22,354 bases of DNA, from positions 1 through 22,354 of the forward strand of contig JBCDGZ010000127.1 in the NCBI GenBank assembly GCA_038750655.1. Direction: 5' to 3'. Position 1 is the first letter of the stretch, and each line of letters begins with the position of its first letter. A program made the position numbers and the translations under genes. The notes under the pieces are model-generated. The model searched no databases and was not told the origin of the DNA. It worked only from the letters and a program-made list of their open reading frames with translations. Shown here in pieces: positions 15,123 through 22,354 of this stretch. Source of the DNA: JBCDGZ01 sp038750655. Its GTDB lineage: Bacteria; Bacteroidota; Bacteroidia; Chitinophagales; Saprospiraceae.

Positions 15123-16169
15123 TTAGGGCCGCCAAACCCGTCGGCTTACCTCCGTCCAGGCTTTATAAAAGTCCTGACCAATCTGGCTGCGCCATTGCTG
15201 TTGGCTGTGTGCGCGGATATATTTGGCCATTTCTTGCTGGCGAGGAGACAAAAACGCTAGCGGCGATTTTCGCTCACCGATCAGGCTGTTTACCCTACTG
15301 GCCTGCAAGGGTGTCATTGGAACGTACTGATAATGGGTTTTGGACAAATAATACTTCGGCTCTCGATCCAAACGGAATGATTCGGCATCAGAGACCGACT
15401 TTTTCCCAATCTTCTTTGCTGCAATCTCCTTCTGGCTGTCATCCAAACTGTAGACATGAGAAGCGCAAGAGTAGTCTTTGGCCTGCGAGAGCAGTTCTTC
15501 ATACGATACCACAAAAGGATCATACTCTACCTTCACCACTTCGCGTCCTCCCATAAATCCAGGGGCTGTTTCCACCACCCCATCAATAGCTCCCAGGTGC
15601 TTCTCTCCCGTCCAAAAGCAATACATTGAAAAGGTGGCAGTTTCTGTTCCACGATCTTCGGCCATCAGCTCCATTTCCAATAGTGTTAAGTAGTTCGGAA
15701 CGGCTAGCTGGCGGGACTTCAGGGCCAGGGTCATCGCCTGCACCAGCCGCTTGGGGCTGTAATCACCGCTGATCCGAGGAATGAGGTTATTGCGGCTGAA
15801 ATCTACGATGCGCACCACTGGATTATTCCAGGCGGGCTCCCGAAAAGAGCGCAGCACCTTAGCATCTTCGCCCTCCCGATTGTTGTAAATGGCCAGGGGC
15901 ACAAAAAGGCTCTCTATGGCCTCAACAATCAGGGGATGGCTCAGCACGCCTTTGCCATAATTTCGGCAAGTCGCACAGCCGGGGACCTCCTGAAAGAGGA
16001 TGAAAATGGGTTTATCTTCGCGCTCTGCTCTTTGCACAGCTGCATCTATATCGCGTAGCCAATTGACCTTGCCCAGTTCTACCGGAGGATCGTTTTTCTC
16101 AGGAGAATTAAAAGCGGGCAAGCCAGTCATCAGCATCAAGTGGGTAAATACTAGCAAGAATCCAGTCAT
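15123..16169 (-). CDS. Thioredoxin-fold (VPGC...C) protein fused to an MsrA-like domain
   Basis: A 348-residue exported protein. The hydrophobic N-terminus (1-20) is a signal peptide or anchor. Residues about 35-150 are a thioredoxin-like domain with FQEVPGCATCRNYG (59-72), the CxxC redox pair being C65 and C68. This resembles the Bacteroidota VPGUxxT/VPGC thioredoxin-like (seleno)protein group. Residues about 175-295 resemble peptide methionine sulfoxide reductase A: MYCFWTGE (182-189, catalytic-type Cys184 in GCFWGxE), DGVVETAPGFMGG (196-208), VVKVEYDPFVVSYEELL (211-227) and SKTHYQYVPM (276-285). The MsrA block with HDPT and DxGTQYRS is missing, replaced by DYSCASHVYS (C235). It may repair or sense oxidised proteins in the periplasm, the thioredoxin domain reducing the MsrA-like Cys. 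It is convergent with the helicase. Confidence 0.82.
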   Translation of the reverse strand: MTGFLLVFTHLMLMTGLPAFNSPEKNDPPVELGKVNWLRDIDAAVQRAEREDKPIFILFQEVPGCATCRNYGKGVLSHPLIVEAIESLFVPLAIYNNREGEDAKVLRSFREPAWNNPVVRIVDFSRNNLIPRISGDYSPKRLVQAMTLALKSRQLAVPNYLTLLEMELMAEDRGTETATFSMYCFWTGEKHLGAIDGVVETAPGFMGGREVVKVEYDPFVVSYEELLSQAKDYSCASHVYSLDDSQKEIAAKKIGKKSVSDAESFRLDREPKYYLSKTHYQYVPMTPLQASRVNSLIGERKSPLAFLSPRQQEMAKYIRAHSQQQWRSQIGQDFYKAWTEVSRRVWRP

Positions 16170-16210
16170 AATGATGAGGGATTGGTTTTTGAAAAAGGTT
16201 AATGTTACTA

Positions 16211-16218
16211 CAAAGCTA
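16211..16218 (-). promoter_or_regulatory. Probable -7 box for the thioredoxin/MsrA-like gene
   Basis: Read on the minus strand, the sequence is TAGCTTTG, an exact TAnnTTTG match. It lies 42 bases upstream of the ATG at 16169, in the divergent gap. A TTTTG on the minus strand at 16237-16233 is a possible -33 element, but it is closer than usual. Confidence 0.45.
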
Positions 16219-16355
16219 CGGGGAAAGTATCACAAAAGCATCGCATAAGCATAACAGTTATACGCCTGTTAAACCTTTATTAAAATACTCCATAAGTAGT
16301 ACTTTACAAATGGAATAAGCTACTTTGAGTTCATCAATTGATCAAAACTTAAACT

Positions 16356-17117
16356 ATGAAAATTACGACTAGAATACTGTTTGCCTTCCTATTCCTTGCT
16401 TTTACCGCTCCTTTATCCTTTAGCCAACACCCCAATCTTTACCTGAAAGACGTTTACGACCTTGAGTGGTGCCAAGACTTAAAGATCAAATCACTTACCT
16501 CTGGAGGGAGTACCTATACTATCAATAATGGAGTGGCGATTGGAGGAAAGTCCAAAGATGTAATCGTCGAAGATAATGGCAGGCGAATCAAACAAACGCA
16601 AGCCAGAGGACAATTCTTGATCGTTTCTTCTCTAAGTTCAGATTTGAAAAGGTTAGAATCCCTGGAAATGGGGCCTACCTCAACCTACTTCATCTACGAC
16701 CGTAACCATCATTTGACGCATAAAATAAATGACCTCAACATCCAGGGCAAAAAGATTAGCAAGAGGTTTCCAGCCGCCTACTCCCTAGAAGAAATGAAGA
16801 GAAATTGGAAAGGACAACTGATTAAAAAGACGGTTTACGATTATGACCAATCAATCGTAGAGTATATGGATAATATTGATGCCGTATATTCCTTATTCAA
16901 CAAGGTGAGAGAGACCTGGGATTATCGATACGATGAAGAGGATCAATTACAATACATAACGATCAGGCGCTTCTCTTCAGAAGATCAAAAAATTAAATCG
17001 ACCTATCTAGTCAAAGTAAATCACGAAAATAATTTGCCCACCTATTTGGACATCACCTATGAAGATGCCGAAAGGGGGACGTCTCAAGAGAAAAGATATT
17101 TTGAGTATTCCTTCTAA
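16356..17117 (+). CDS. Secreted protein of unknown function
   Basis: A 253-residue protein with a clear signal peptide (MKITTRILFAFLFLAFTAPLSFSQ, cleavage after about residue 23). The mature part is beta-rich and polar, with repeated patterns such as YFIYDRNHHLTH, KKTVYDYDQSIVEYMDN and WDYRYDEEDQLQYITIRRF. These recall the Y-D-x-x-G/N beta-strand pieces of RHS/YD-like or MORN-like extracellular repeats, but no family can be assigned. It lacks a T9SS sorting domain, so a periplasmic or outer-membrane-associated location is likely. It is divergent from the thioredoxin/MsrA-like gene and followed by a small hairpin at 17130-17149. It may form a set with the next two secreted proteins, though the gaps (166 and 87 nt) suggest separate promoters. 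Confidence 0.6.
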   Translation: MKITTRILFAFLFLAFTAPLSFSQHPNLYLKDVYDLEWCQDLKIKSLTSGGSTYTINNGVAIGGKSKDVIVEDNGRRIKQTQARGQFLIVSSLSSDLKRLESLEMGPTSTYFIYDRNHHLTHKINDLNIQGKKISKRFPAAYSLEEMKRNWKGQLIKKTVYDYDQSIVEYMDNIDAVYSLFNKVRETWDYRYDEEDQLQYITIRRFSSEDQKIKSTYLVKVNHENNLPTYLDITYEDAERGTSQEKRYFEYSF

Positions 17118-17129
17118 AAATGGGGAAGG

Positions 17130-17149
17130 CCCTGAGAACCTATTCAGGG
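17130..17149 (+). terminator. Possible weak terminator hairpin
   Basis: CCCTGA (17130-17135) pairs with TCAGGG (17144-17149) across an 8-nt loop, 12 bases after the stop of the secreted protein. No T tract follows directly, so this may be only a transcript-end structure. Confidence 0.3.
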
Positions 17150-17283
17150 GAGGTTATGCTCGTGTATTGAAGTTTTATTATTTAAATTGATTGATTGTCG
17201 GTTTTTTTATTTTAATTTTATTTTCCTCCAATTTGATTAGGAAAATATGATCTATATTATTTTTTTATCAAAAACGCCTAAAA

Positions 17284-18318
17284 ATGAAGCTTAAACTAAC
17301 TCAACGCCTTATCGGCGTACTTATCACTCTTCTGTACGTATCCTTACTCAATGCTCAACAACTAAGTAGCTTACAATTCAATGGTATTGACAATTATGTT
17401 GAAATTAAAGACAGCCCCCTGAACTTGATTGGTAATGGTGATTTTACTTTGGAAGCATGGATAAAAGGCGACGAATCTGAACAAACATCACATCCTATGA
17501 TTCTTTCCAACAGAGGAAGTAGTTCCTCCGGCGGTGGGATATTATTTTTCTTTCACAACCAATGGGGCGGCTCTATGTATAAAATCCTTAGTTTACAGAT
17601 TGGGGGTGACAACTACAAATTTGTCAATAACGGTTCCTACAATGGGAGTCTGCTAGATAATGAATGTCACCACGTCGCTATTAGCAGGAGTGGAAATAGT
17701 TTGTCTTTCTATGCAGATGGTATTCTATTTGGAAATATTAACATGGACCCAGCATCGGCTAGCCTGAATGCACCTCTATTGATTGGAAAAGATCAACCGA
17801 CCAACAATACCTTCAATGGATTAATCTCTCAGTGTCGTATTTGGGATGTTGCCAGAACACAAGCTGAAATATTTGACAACAAAGATATTACCTTACAAGG
17901 CAATGAAGAGGGGCTGCTTGCTTATTGGGAAATGAGTGAAGGAAATGGCCAAACTTTAAGGGATAAAGCGGGTAATTTTGATGGTACGCTAGGAAGCGAT
18001 AACAACGTCGGTAGCGAAGATCCCATTTGGTCAAATGATGGATGTGTCGAAACGACTACGACTACCTCAACGACTGATCTTGAGTTGCAATCATTGAAAA
18101 TATTCCCCAATCCAGCGTCCGACTATCTCATCATTCAGTCCGGCGATACTAAAGCTATTGAGGTTGAATTAATAGACCAGACTGGCAAAGTACTGCTTTC
18201 AAGTAACCTATCTTTGGGATCAAACAGAATTGATATGGACTCGATTCCTAAAGGCATCTACTTTCTTCGCTTAGCAACCGAAGACTCAAATCATACCCGA
18301 GAAGTTGTCATTCAATAA
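17284..18318 (+). CDS. Secreted LamG-domain protein with T9SS type A sorting domain
   Basis: A 344-residue protein. The signal peptide ends LLNAQ (residue 25). Residues about 28-245 form a LamG/concanavalin-like jelly roll, with SLQFNGIDNYVEI (29-41), FTLEAWIKG, CHHVAIS and a closing CRIWDVARTQAE...GLLAYWEMSEG. This is the same module as in the protease at 9655, where the matching segment is EVRVWNVARTVAQ...GLVAYYQMNEA. A Thr-rich linker (about 254-264) leads to the T9SS domain (268-344, IFPNPASDYL, LIDQTGKVL, GIYFLRLATED). LamG domains bind glycans or proteins, and no enzymatic domain is present, so it is probably a surface adhesin or binding protein. A TATTTTTT at 17258-17265, with TTTG at 17232-17235, could be its promoter. 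Confidence 0.85.
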   Translation: MKLKLTQRLIGVLITLLYVSLLNAQQLSSLQFNGIDNYVEIKDSPLNLIGNGDFTLEAWIKGDESEQTSHPMILSNRGSSSSGGGILFFFHNQWGGSMYKILSLQIGGDNYKFVNNGSYNGSLLDNECHHVAISRSGNSLSFYADGILFGNINMDPASASLNAPLLIGKDQPTNNTFNGLISQCRIWDVARTQAEIFDNKDITLQGNEEGLLAYWEMSEGNGQTLRDKAGNFDGTLGSDNNVGSEDPIWSNDGCVETTTTTSTTDLELQSLKIFPNPASDYLIIQSGDTKAIEVELIDQTGKVLLSSNLSLGSNRIDMDSIPKGIYFLRLATEDSNHTREVVIQ

Positions 18319-18405
18319 GGTTGCCTGTGGATGAAGGCATTGACGCCCATAATAGAACCTGTTCTTAGGCATTAAATAGTTGTAAATCATTTTAATAAAG
18401 GTAAT

Positions 18406-18855
18406 ATGAAAATTAAGCTATTAGGAACTGTCCTGCTTCTGATCATTCAATGCAATATGGGGTATGCGCAACAAGAAAATGACAGCATTGAGAAGAGATT
18501 AGAGGCATTGAGCAATTATTCCAATGACCCTGATCAAGTGTATTACATCCTCCTACTGAGTGAAAAAACAACCATTGAGGAAAAAACAACGCATCTTGAT
18601 CAGCTAATGGCGCAGTACGTGTCCAATAGCCTAAGTACTAAGAAATTTGAAATACCCGATGTTAATCTGGGGCCTTTGCCCTACATTATTATTAGAAGAT
18701 TCAATACGGAAAAGCAGGCTACTGTTTTTATAGCAACCATTAAGGGCGACGCATCTATTGATGACTATGAGGCCCTGGTCATCTCACAAACGAACTATCG
18801 GAAATTTCTGAAGAAGAAAAGCATTCAGGAATACCGGAATTTTATCTTGAATTGA
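18406..18855 (+). CDS. Small secreted protein, resembles the tail module of SprE/PorW-like TPR proteins
   Basis: A 149-residue protein with a signal peptide (about 1-21, MGYAQ). After a charged helical stretch (28-78), residues 92-149 read PYIIIRRFNTEKQATVFIAT...YEALVISQTNYRKFLKKKSIQEYRNFILN. This layout (a strand with R-x-F, an A-containing helix, then I-S-x-x-N-Y-x-x-[FL]-x-x-K and Y-x-x-F) is, as I remember it, like the short C-terminal module of large Bacteroidota TPR lipoproteins of the T9SS/gliding type (SprE, PorW). That is inference only. A stand-alone copy next to T9SS cargo genes may be an accessory or a binding partner. It is followed directly by a strong hairpin terminator at 18862. 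Confidence 0.6.
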   Translation: MKIKLLGTVLLLIIQCNMGYAQQENDSIEKRLEALSNYSNDPDQVYYILLLSEKTTIEEKTTHLDQLMAQYVSNSLSTKKFEIPDVNLGPLPYIIIRRFNTEKQATVFIATIKGDASIDDYEALVISQTNYRKFLKKKSIQEYRNFILN

Positions 18856-18861
18856 TATTAA

Positions 18862-18897
18862 AAGCCGAGGGCTATGCTTCTGCATGGCCCTCGGTTT
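18862..18897. terminator. Strong bidirectional terminator between convergent genes
   Basis: CCGAGGGCTATGC (18865-18877) pairs with GCATGGCCCTCGG (18882-18894) around a 4-nt loop, with one T-G wobble. The flanking AAAG and TTT extend the stem and supply a T tract in both directions. It serves the + gene ending at 18855 and the - gene ending at 18925. Confidence 0.85.
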
Positions 18898-18924
18898 GCG
18901 ATGTACGGTTTTTAGGTACAAAGC

Positions 18925-20595
18925 CTAGTTGTGAAGTACAACTAACTTCTCCATTACTCCATCATCCACTTGTAATAAATACATTCCCGGATTCCAGCTA
19001 GAAGTATCCAGGTACTTCATGCCGCCAGAGGCTTGGAAGCTTTCCAGCAATCGCCCGTGGAGGTCAAAGACCCGGATAACCGACTGCTTTTGGCCCTCCC
19101 ATTCCAGCGCGACCATCGTATTAGCAGGGTTGGGGCGCATGGTGAGGCGCTTACGTTGTGGGATGACCTCCGTGGAGAGGATGAGGTCACAGAAAGCGGT
19201 ATCGGGGTTCTGTTCTATCCAGCCCAGGGGGCTCAGATCGCGGTTGTCGAAGGCGCTGAAGTTCGTGGGGTAGCGGTCCATCCGGAAAGTCAAGTTGTTG
19301 TTGATCAGTAGGGTGTCGCCCTGGGTGGCGGGCTGGCCCATTCGGATGGGAGTTTTGTATTCCCAGACGATCTCGTTGTCGGGAGTCAGTTCGAAACTGT
19401 AGCCGAAGCGGCCGACGCAGATCAGCTTGTTGCCGTTGGGCAGCAGTTGGATGCTGGATAGGCCCGTGGAGTGCATCAGGGTAGAATCGACGGGGTGAAC
19501 GATGACCTCGTCAAAGTCATTGGGGAAGAAAACGCCGTTAGCATCCTGGTTGTAGCCCCAGGAGTACATATCCCACTGAGGGGTGAAGATGTTGGCCGTA
19601 GAAACTGTGCTGGTGAAGCGGTTGTTGTAGATGACCAGCTTACCGCGGTTGGGATCGCCGAAATCGAGGAAGTCGAGGGCCCAGTGGGCATCGTGGGGGT
19701 AGAAGAGCTTTTGGTCTTCGACCGTGCCTTTGTCGTAGGCGGCGGGGTTGCCCCAGCGGAACATCAGATCGCCACCGATGCCACTACGCCCGCCCACAGA
19801 GCCAGCGGCCTGCTCTGTAGTTGTGCTGTTGTCGATGATCCACATCTCGTGGAAGGTGGGTACACATAAGATAATTTGCTCCAATTCTGGATTATAGTTG
19901 AGCGCATTACTGTGCATCCAATCTGGGTCGCCATCGGAGGTATCCCAATTGATGTCAATTTTTTCGGGATGATCAGCAACGACGCCGTAGTTGGCTTTAG
20001 TGCTGTCAAAATCCTGGATGAGGTGATCCCAGGCGTGCCACTCCCAGACCACTTCGTCGTTGTCAGGATTAATCTCCAGGATATAGTCCGGCCAGAGTTC
20101 ATCTTCCGGTAGGTTGGTCGAATCCCTGCCGGCAGCAATGGACTCCTCGCGGCTTTTAAATTCCCAGGCGATCATCAGGATGTTACCGTTGGGCTTCACC
20201 GCGATGTCGTGGTGGAGGCGAGCCAGGCTATCATTGAGCTCGTACTGCCATTCCAGGTTGTTGTCCCAGTCGCGGATTTCGACGATGGCACCGCCACCGC
20301 CCGCCCAGATGGGATCGTTGATGATGACGGCATCTCGCTTGGTTTTAATCAGGCGACCGTCGGGCTGAATGTAGGCCATATTGCCGGGACGGAAGTTGGC
20401 CTCATCAGTCCAGATGTGTACAATTTCCCCACAATTATCCAACAAGTAAACATTGGGCTGATTGTGCGGATAGATGACATTGTATCCATCGTAGGAGCGA
20501 GAAGGATCGTAGCTGAGCAAGCCAACCGTTTTTTGGGCTAGCCCTGCGGCGACCATAGAAAATATAAAAAGGGAGGTAAGTAAAATTCTGATCAT
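18925..20595 (-). CDS. Arylsulfotransferase-like (ASST) secreted protein with T9SS domain, copy A
   Basis: A 556-residue protein with a signal peptide (about 1-20, GLAQK). The body (about 35-450) is a beta-propeller of the arylsulfotransferase type, with DGYNV (36-40), LLDNCGEIVHIW (51-62), HHDIAVKPNGNILMIAWE (128-145), VVWEWHAWDHLIQD (182-195), DWMHSN (225-230), HDAH (301-304) and LLPNGNKLICVG. The conserved histidines H128/H129, H228, H301 and H304 are candidates for the sulfuryl-accepting and substrate residues known in ASST. ASST moves sulfate between phenolic compounds without PAPS. The natural substrates here are unknown, and the propeller may have another role. A T9SS domain with MRPNPANT (486-493) ends at 556. 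Its ATG overlaps the stop of the upstream paralogue by ATGA, so the pair is translationally coupled. Confidence 0.82.
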   Translation of the reverse strand: MIRILLTSLFIFSMVAAGLAQKTVGLLSYDPSRSYDGYNVIYPHNQPNVYLLDNCGEIVHIWTDEANFRPGNMAYIQPDGRLIKTKRDAVIINDPIWAGGGGAIVEIRDWDNNLEWQYELNDSLARLHHDIAVKPNGNILMIAWEFKSREESIAAGRDSTNLPEDELWPDYILEINPDNDEVVWEWHAWDHLIQDFDSTKANYGVVADHPEKIDINWDTSDGDPDWMHSNALNYNPELEQIILCVPTFHEMWIIDNSTTTEQAAGSVGGRSGIGGDLMFRWGNPAAYDKGTVEDQKLFYPHDAHWALDFLDFGDPNRGKLVIYNNRFTSTVSTANIFTPQWDMYSWGYNQDANGVFFPNDFDEVIVHPVDSTLMHSTGLSSIQLLPNGNKLICVGRFGYSFELTPDNEIVWEYKTPIRMGQPATQGDTLLINNNLTFRMDRYPTNFSAFDNRDLSPLGWIEQNPDTAFCDLILSTEVIPQRKRLTMRPNPANTMVALEWEGQKQSVIRVFDLHGRLLESFQASGGMKYLDTSSWNPGMYLLQVDDGVMEKLVVLHN

Positions 20596-22256
20596 TGCTT
20601 TACAAATTTATGAATAGAAAATTGTTGTTGATCTAAAGTAGAAGCACGAAGCACATAAAGCCCCGCCGGCCAGTTTCCTAAGGACCACTCTAACTGCTGA
20701 TCGGCACTGCGCTGGCTCTTAAGTAAACGGCCGCTGAGATCGTAGAGCTGCCATTCCAATTGACGTCCAGTAGCATTACGCACTTTTAGGTAATCTCGAA
20801 CCGGATTCTCAATAATATATACGTCATTTAGGCGCTGAGCGGTTGTCACACTGGTGAAAAGCATGCATTCGGAGGGTAAAGGGTCTAGCTCGATAACTGG
20901 CCCCGCCGTTAGGTCACGACCGCGAAAAGCCGGATAGTCGGGGGCGTAGCGGTAAGCGCGGAACAGACTGGACGGAGTAATACTGCTGCCCTGTGCGACG
21001 ACATTGCCATTGAAGACGGGAACGATAAAATCCCAAACGATCTCTTTTTCTGTATTGATTTCAAAAACATGCCCCTTGGTCCCTTCGCAAATCAGGGTAT
21101 TGCCATTGGGCTGGCGCTGCGCTCCCGACACTCTAGGAGCGTTGAAGGGCACGAATTGTGGGTCTGTGTAATTCCAACTGACCGTATCTGGCCCAAAGGC
21201 TTGACCCGCTTCGATAATATAATTGCCTTGCCCATCCATTGGCGGTTGAATGACCTCGATAGTCGAAAAGGCACCCTCCGGGCGGCCCAATCCATTGTTG
21301 AAAATCATAATCTGCCCTTCGCTCGGCAAGCCCTTTTCAATCCAGTGCGCATCGTGCTGGCCGAAGAGCTTTTGATCAAAAACAGCCCCTCGACCGTAGA
21401 CCTGGGGATTGCCCCAGCGATAGAGAATATCGCCGCCTTTACCAGAGTTGCCCCCGCTGTGGCCTGCGGCCTCCTCCGTAGTCGTGCTGTGGTCAATCAC
21501 CCAAAACTCCCCAAAATTACGCGAGTTGATAATGATCTGATCCAATTCGGGATTGTAATCTACTGAATTGGCGTGTATCCAATCTGCGCCGCCACCGGCC
21601 GTATTGTAGTTGACGTCCACCAGCTCCGGATGATCAGCCACGACGCCATAGTTGGCCTTGGTATCATCGTAATCTTGCACTAGATGATCCCATAGGTGCC
21701 ATTCCCACACAATATTAATAGCATCGCTACCGACAGGTTGAATTTCTACAACTTGCTCTGGCCAGACGCCTCGGCTACCCGTCATACCGGGCACGCGACC
21801 GGCGTTGACCGCCTCGGTACGAGTACGACTTTCCCAAGCCAACACCAGGATATTGCCATTGGGCAGCAGCTCTAGGTCGTGGTGTTGATGGCGGGCCGAG
21901 TTGGCGTATTTATAGCTCCAAATCAGATCGCCTTCCCAGCTGTAAAGCTCTAGCTGGCCGCCGAGCCCTCCACCGTTGAAATCGCCAACAACGCGGATGG
22001 TACGCAGCAGGCGGCCGTCGGGGAGCAGGTAGGTCACCTCGCCGGGGCGTTCCGTCGTGAGCCACTCATTGACGACTTCTCCACAATTATTGATCAGCCA
22101 AACCATCCGGGTCCCCGAAGGAGCAATTAGGGTATAACCGTCAAAAGCATCCGATTCGTTTTGAAAAATGCCGACCGTTCGCTGGGCACTACTAGTATTT
22201 ATCAAAAGAAATAAAAAGAGAATAGGTAAAATATTTTTCATAATTCTCAGTTGCAT
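20592..22256 (-). CDS. Arylsulfotransferase-like (ASST) secreted protein with T9SS-like tail, copy B
   Basis: A 554-residue paralogue and upstream partner of copy A, with the same motif register: DGYTL (39-43), LINNCGEVVNEW (54-65), HHDLELLPNGNILVLAWE (125-142), WEWHLWDHLVQDYD (184-197), DWIHAN (225-230), WGNPQVYGRG and HDAH (301-304). The signal peptide is MKNILPILFLFLLINTSSAQ. The ATG at 22241 (Met6) could be the true start instead of 22256. The C-terminal domain (about 480-554) is T9SS-like (LYDLSGRLL, GLYVLRA), but the usual PNP is ENPVRDYL (483-490). Copies A and B clearly arose by tandem duplication. Together they form a minus-strand operon facing the + genes. The function is as for copy A: possible extracellular sulfate transfer or related chemistry. 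Confidence 0.82.
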   Translation of the reverse strand: MQLRIMKNILPILFLFLLINTSSAQRTVGIFQNESDAFDGYTLIAPSGTRMVWLINNCGEVVNEWLTTERPGEVTYLLPDGRLLRTIRVVGDFNGGGLGGQLELYSWEGDLIWSYKYANSARHQHHDLELLPNGNILVLAWESRTRTEAVNAGRVPGMTGSRGVWPEQVVEIQPVGSDAINIVWEWHLWDHLVQDYDDTKANYGVVADHPELVDVNYNTAGGGADWIHANSVDYNPELDQIIINSRNFGEFWVIDHSTTTEEAAGHSGGNSGKGGDILYRWGNPQVYGRGAVFDQKLFGQHDAHWIEKGLPSEGQIMIFNNGLGRPEGAFSTIEVIQPPMDGQGNYIIEAGQAFGPDTVSWNYTDPQFVPFNAPRVSGAQRQPNGNTLICEGTKGHVFEINTEKEIVWDFIVPVFNGNVVAQGSSITPSSLFRAYRYAPDYPAFRGRDLTAGPVIELDPLPSECMLFTSVTTAQRLNDVYIIENPVRDYLKVRNATGRQLEWQLYDLSGRLLKSQRSADQQLEWSLGNWPAGLYVLRASTLDQQQFSIHKFVKQ

Positions 22257-22354
22257 TAGGTATTAGTGTTGTAAATTCAGAACATGTTTTGAGTACTCGA
22301 AAATACAAGATGTCGGGGGTGTGCCTAGAGAAGTTCGATAGCTTAAAAGTACAC

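Noticed and set aside
19471..21566. Long + strand frames antisense to the ASST-like genes (up to 165 codons)
   Set aside because: They are shadows of GC-rich codons on the opposite strand; the minus-strand proteins have signal peptides, conserved motifs and sorting domains.

Overview
The window looks like the chromosome of a marine or sludge-type Bacteroidota, most likely Saprospiria (Lewinella/Haliscomenobacter-like). Five gene products end in, or carry, type IX secretion (T9SS) C-terminal sorting domains of the 'PNP...G.Y.L.../G.Y.LRL' kind. Perfect matches to the Bacteroidota -7 box TAnnTTTG occur upstream of genes, Shine-Dalgarno sites are mostly absent, and several protein families are typical of that group (VPGC thioredoxin/MsrA-like protein, DUF2461, LamG plus T9SS modules). 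The taxonomic call is inference from family memory, not from a search.

Layout, left to right. 1-371 is the tail of a T9SS-secreted protein. 950-3835 is a compact + strand operon: extended SDR sugar-nucleotide epimerase/dehydratase, GT4-type glycosyltransferase and a CYTH protein. 3836-4712 is a long gap without genes but rich in structure: degenerate repeats at an exact 76-nt period, then two strong composite hairpins. 4713-9285 is a second probable + strand operon: HEAT-repeat protein, lipoprotein, membrane-anchored MtfA-type zinc peptidase, DUF2461 protein and polytopic membrane protein. 9655-13176 is a large secreted M43-type metalloprotease with GEVED, LamG and T9SS domains. Its stop codon lies at the edge of a GC-rich palindromic tandem repeat (13174-13358). 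13623-15116 is an SF2 DEAH helicase interrupted by an in-frame TAA 50 codons before its natural end. 15123-16169 (-) is a thioredoxin/MsrA-like two-domain protein. 16356-18855 (+) holds three secreted proteins: an unknown one, a LamG-T9SS protein and a small one. 18925-22256 (-) holds two tandem paralogous arylsulfotransferase-like T9SS proteins with an ATGA overlap, facing the + genes across a strong bidirectional terminator.

How the genes may work together: the first operon probably contributes to surface or exopolysaccharide synthesis. The T9SS cargo proteins suggest extracellular proteolysis, carbohydrate or protein binding, and sulfate-ester or related chemistry at the cell surface. No CRISPR-Cas, restriction-modification, toxin-antitoxin, transposase, tRNA or rRNA gene could be recognised. 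I did not find a convincing new multi-gene system. The best leads are the interrupted helicase, the 76-nt repeat and hairpin-rich gap, the degenerate MsrA-like fusion, and the repeat element that overlaps the stop codon of the secreted protease.
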